A stretch of DNA of 25,587 nt from ANME-2 cluster archaeon (GTDB lineage Archaea > Halobacteriota > Methanosarcinia > Methanosarcinales > Methanocomedenaceae): positions 1 through 25,587 of the forward strand of contig JAMJFQ010000014.1 of the NCBI GenBank assembly GCA_023544605.1. The letters are read 5' to 3'. Both the position numbers and the translations under genes were made by a program. A model generated the notes under the pieces. It searched no databases. It saw nothing but the letters and a program-made list of their open reading frames with translations, and was not told the DNA's origin. Positions 23,733 to 25,587 of the stretch are shown here, in pieces (the first letter of the stretch is position 1; every line of letters starts with the position of its first letter).

Positions 23733-24012
23733 TTAGTCACCTTCTCTGGGATAGGTATTATGATTTAATACTCTTTTGATGTGAATTCATGCCGGGTTAT
23801 TCTGGAGAAATCAGGACACATGGAATATACAAGGAATCTGGTAAGCAATAATGTTGACTTGCAAAAATATAGGTAATTATTAAAATGAATAAATTTATAA
23901 GCACTAATACTAACCTTAAACTTGCCTTTCAAAGATCCACTAAAAACCAATAACAAGCAAACCAATTTATGTAGTACCTATCAAAACATTAATTCGCTAG
24001 CCACCGATTTAC
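23733..24012 (-). other. AT-rich spacer upstream of carB
   Basis: No gene is supported here. Reading toward carB there is a TATA-like CTTATAAATTT (23891-23901), predicting a start near 23871 and a leader of about 140 bases, and a nearer AT-rich element (TTAAATCATAAT) about 35-40 bases before the carB ATG. An 18-codon frame (MCPDFSRITRHEF...) sits in the leader without a ribosome site. I see no carA, repeat array or RNA gene. Confidence 0.4.
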
Positions 24013-24153
24013 CTACTTTGCTATAAATTTCCCTAAATCCAATAAAGAGACTAACCTGGCTTGTTTTGCATCCATCTCTTCAACCACCACATCGACCTTG
24101 TCCCCCATCTTTTCCTGCAAAAAGTACACCCTGAGATATCTACACCAGCGCAT
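24013..24153 (-). pseudogene. 46-codon ORF, possible remnant of a lost gene's 3' end
   Basis: A frame from ATG at 24153 overlaps the end of the oligoendopeptidase gene by 14 bases and runs 46 codons to TAG. Its sequence (YLRVYFLQEKMGDKVDVVV, then EEMDAKQARLVSLLDL) looks like a real beta-strand protein end, of the type that closes OB/S1-like RNA-binding domains (GDKV followed by V-x-V and a variable turn). A start at 24108 with AGGA upstream would give 31 residues. Either a tiny gene or the C-terminal stub of a gene deleted when the peptidase end was joined here. I cannot name the parent; an exoribonuclease-type tail is only a guess. Confidence 0.3.
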
Positions 24154-25587
24154 CTGCCTGGTTCAGCATCTCATCAATGATGTCCAGCCCATCCTTCCAG
24201 AAACTCGCATCATCAAGTCGTATCCCGAAACCCTCAAGCAATTTTGCAGGCGTATCCTTCCCGCCTGAAGCGAGCAGGTCCATATATTTTGGAACAAAAT
24301 CCGCACCTTCTTCCATGAACCGTTTGTACAGGGAAAGGACCAGCAATTCCCCGAATGCATACGCATACACATACCCCGGTGCCTCAAGAAAATGAGGGAT
24401 ATAACTCCACCATATGCTGTAATTCTCAGTGAGGGTGATGGTATCCCTGAACATCTGCTGCTGGGTATCCAGCCATAATTCCCCGAACCGCTCTGATGAA
24501 AGCTCACCAATGTCGCGCCTCTCGCTATGGATGACATGCTCGAAGCGGTTCATGGCGACCTGGCGGAATACGGTGGCAAATATCTGCTCCAGTTTATTCG
24601 TGAGCAGGCTTAATTTCTCGTCCCTGCTCGTGGCCTTGTCCATGAGTGAACGGAACACCAGCATCTCACCGAACACCGATGCTGTCTCAGCCATGGGGAG
24701 GGGTGTCTGGCTGTTCAGGAAACCCTGTTCCCTGCCTGCAAGATACTGGTGGACACCATGGCCAAGTTCATGACCCATGGTTTCAACATCACGGTTGTTC
24801 CCCATATAATTGAGCATAACATAGGGATGTACCTCAGGCGTGCACGGATCAGAGAAGGCGCCGCCTCTTTTGCCAGGCATGACAGGTGCATGTATCCATC
24901 TGCCGTCAAAGAATTGTTGGGCGATATCTTTCATTTTGGGGGAAAAATCATGGTAAGCCTGAAGAACGGTCTCTTTTGCTTCATCCCAGGGTATGGTCTT
25001 TTCAGGGGATATGGGCAGCGGCGCATACCTGTCATGATCGAACAGTTCATCGTACCCCAGCAGTGTTTTTTTCAGGCGGTAGTATCTCTGGGGAATATCA
25101 TACCTGGCTGTTACTGCCTCCACCAGTGCCGTTACTATAGTTTCATCGATCTCGTTGTCGAGGTTCATGGAGCTGATCCAATCAGGATACTTTCTCAGCC
25201 GGTCCATGATCATCTTGTCAGCCAGGATGTTGTTGAATATATGCGTAAGTATGTGAAGTTGTGATGAGAGTCCTTCCGTGAGATCATCGGATGCCTGTAT
25301 CCTTACCTGCCGGTCCGGATTATAAAGGTCAGAGAGTACTTCCTCCTCAGCCCGGCCCTCTTTCCCGAATTTCATCTGGGAGAGTACTTTGTCAAAGAGC
25401 CTGTTCCAGCTGCTTACTCCGGTTGGTGAGAGCTCTGCCAGGAGTCTCTCTTCGATCTCTGTTAGCTGGTGAGGGCGATATTTCCTGAGTTTTTCAAGGT
25501 AGTGACGGTATTTTTGGACCAATGGGTCCTTAAGAAGTATATTGGCTTTGTTTTCTTCCAGTGATGCCCATTCCAGGTCAAAGAACA
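24140..25587 (-). CDS. pepF: Oligoendopeptidase F (M3 family), 5' end cut by window
   Basis: This is a cytosolic zinc metallopeptidase that degrades short peptides. The frame is open to the right edge: 481 residues are visible, starting FFDLEWASLEENKANILL, of about 600 in the family, so only the N-terminal helices are missing. The zinc site HELGHG lies in ETMGHELGHGVHQYL, and the third ligand is probably the glutamate of AETASVFGE some 28 residues on. Downstream conserved parts include SIWWSYIPHFLEAPGYVYAYAFGELL, which lines the substrate cleft, and the end segment ALYKRF-like LSLYKRFMEEG. No promoter or start is seen because they lie beyond the edge. It is on the same strand as carB but about 400 bp away, so probably a separate unit. 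Confidence 0.95.
   Translation of the reverse strand, partial: FFDLEWASLEENKANILLKDPLVQKYRHYLEKLRKYRPHQLTEIEERLLAELSPTGVSSWNRLFDKVLSQMKFGKEGRAEEEVLSDLYNPDRQVRIQASDDLTEGLSSQLHILTHIFNNILADKMIMDRLRKYPDWISSMNLDNEIDETIVTALVEAVTARYDIPQRYYRLKKTLLGYDELFDHDRYAPLPISPEKTIPWDEAKETVLQAYHDFSPKMKDIAQQFFDGRWIHAPVMPGKRGGAFSDPCTPEVHPYVMLNYMGNNRDVETMGHELGHGVHQYLAGREQGFLNSQTPLPMAETASVFGEMLVFRSLMDKATSRDEKLSLLTNKLEQIFATVFRQVAMNRFEHVIHSERRDIGELSSERFGELWLDTQQQMFRDTITLTENYSIWWSYIPHFLEAPGYVYAYAFGELLVLSLYKRFMEEGADFVPKYMDLLASGGKDTPAKLLEGFGIRLDDASFWKDGLDIIDEMLNQADALV

Noticed and set aside
23765..23965. 66-codon minus-strand frame upstream of carB
   Set aside because: AT-driven Phe/Tyr/Ile-rich translation with no ribosome site. 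Its end (MCPDFSRITRHEF...) was considered as a leader peptide but has no SD and no run of arginine codons to suggest attenuation.
1..25587. CRISPR arrays, insertion sequences, inteins, defence or toxin-antitoxin systems
   Set aside because: No repeat-spacer pattern or transposase was seen. RNA polymerase, CarB and EF-2 have normal lengths without intein splice motifs.

Overview
The window looks like chromosomal DNA of a methanogen-related euryarchaeon. Coding is dense with short spacers. Most starts carry GGAGG or GGTGA Shine-Dalgarno sites, several starts are TTG or GTG, and promoters are TATA-type. Both large RNA polymerase subunits are split (A'/A'' and B'/B''). EF-1alpha, EF-2 and the polymerase subunits read like the Methanosarcina group, so I infer Methanosarcinales or an uncultured relative such as an ANME-2-type lineage. 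No methanogenesis marker is present to prove it.

Bases 1-14121 (minus strand) hold the classical archaeal transcription/translation cluster. In transcription order it runs: intron-containing tRNA-Lys, rpoH, rpoB2, rpoB1, rpoA1, rpoA2, L30e, a NusA-like KH protein, uS12, uS7, EF-2, EF-1alpha and uS10. The genes are nearly contiguous. A strong hairpin plus T7 tract separates uS7 from EF-2, and a second hairpin follows uS10. Beyond it, with its own TATA box, is a protein cut by the window edge that resembles SecB chaperones.

Bases 14122-18457 hold a replication pair on the minus strand (PCNA, then primase large subunit). Divergent from it on the plus strand is an RNA/ribosome pair: NMD3-like zinc protein, then a Taw2-type wyosine enzyme. 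Both pairs appear to fire from one central AT-rich TATA region.

Bases 18458-20406 hold a 34-residue single-helix membrane peptide (+), with promoter and SD. Facing it is a minus-strand pair: a small multi-helix membrane protein and a fused hexulose-6-phosphate synthase/RraA-like enzyme.

Bases 20407-25587 hold an unsplit carbamoyl-phosphate synthase large subunit without an adjacent carA, a mostly empty AT-rich spacer of about 400 bp, a short ORF that may be the remnant of a lost gene, and an M3-family oligoendopeptidase F cut by the right edge.

I see no CRISPR array, insertion sequence, integrase or defence gene. The points most worth a second look are the SecB-like protein, the 34-residue membrane peptide, the tRNA-Lys/RNA polymerase linkage, the intra-operon hairpin and the HPS-RraA fusion.
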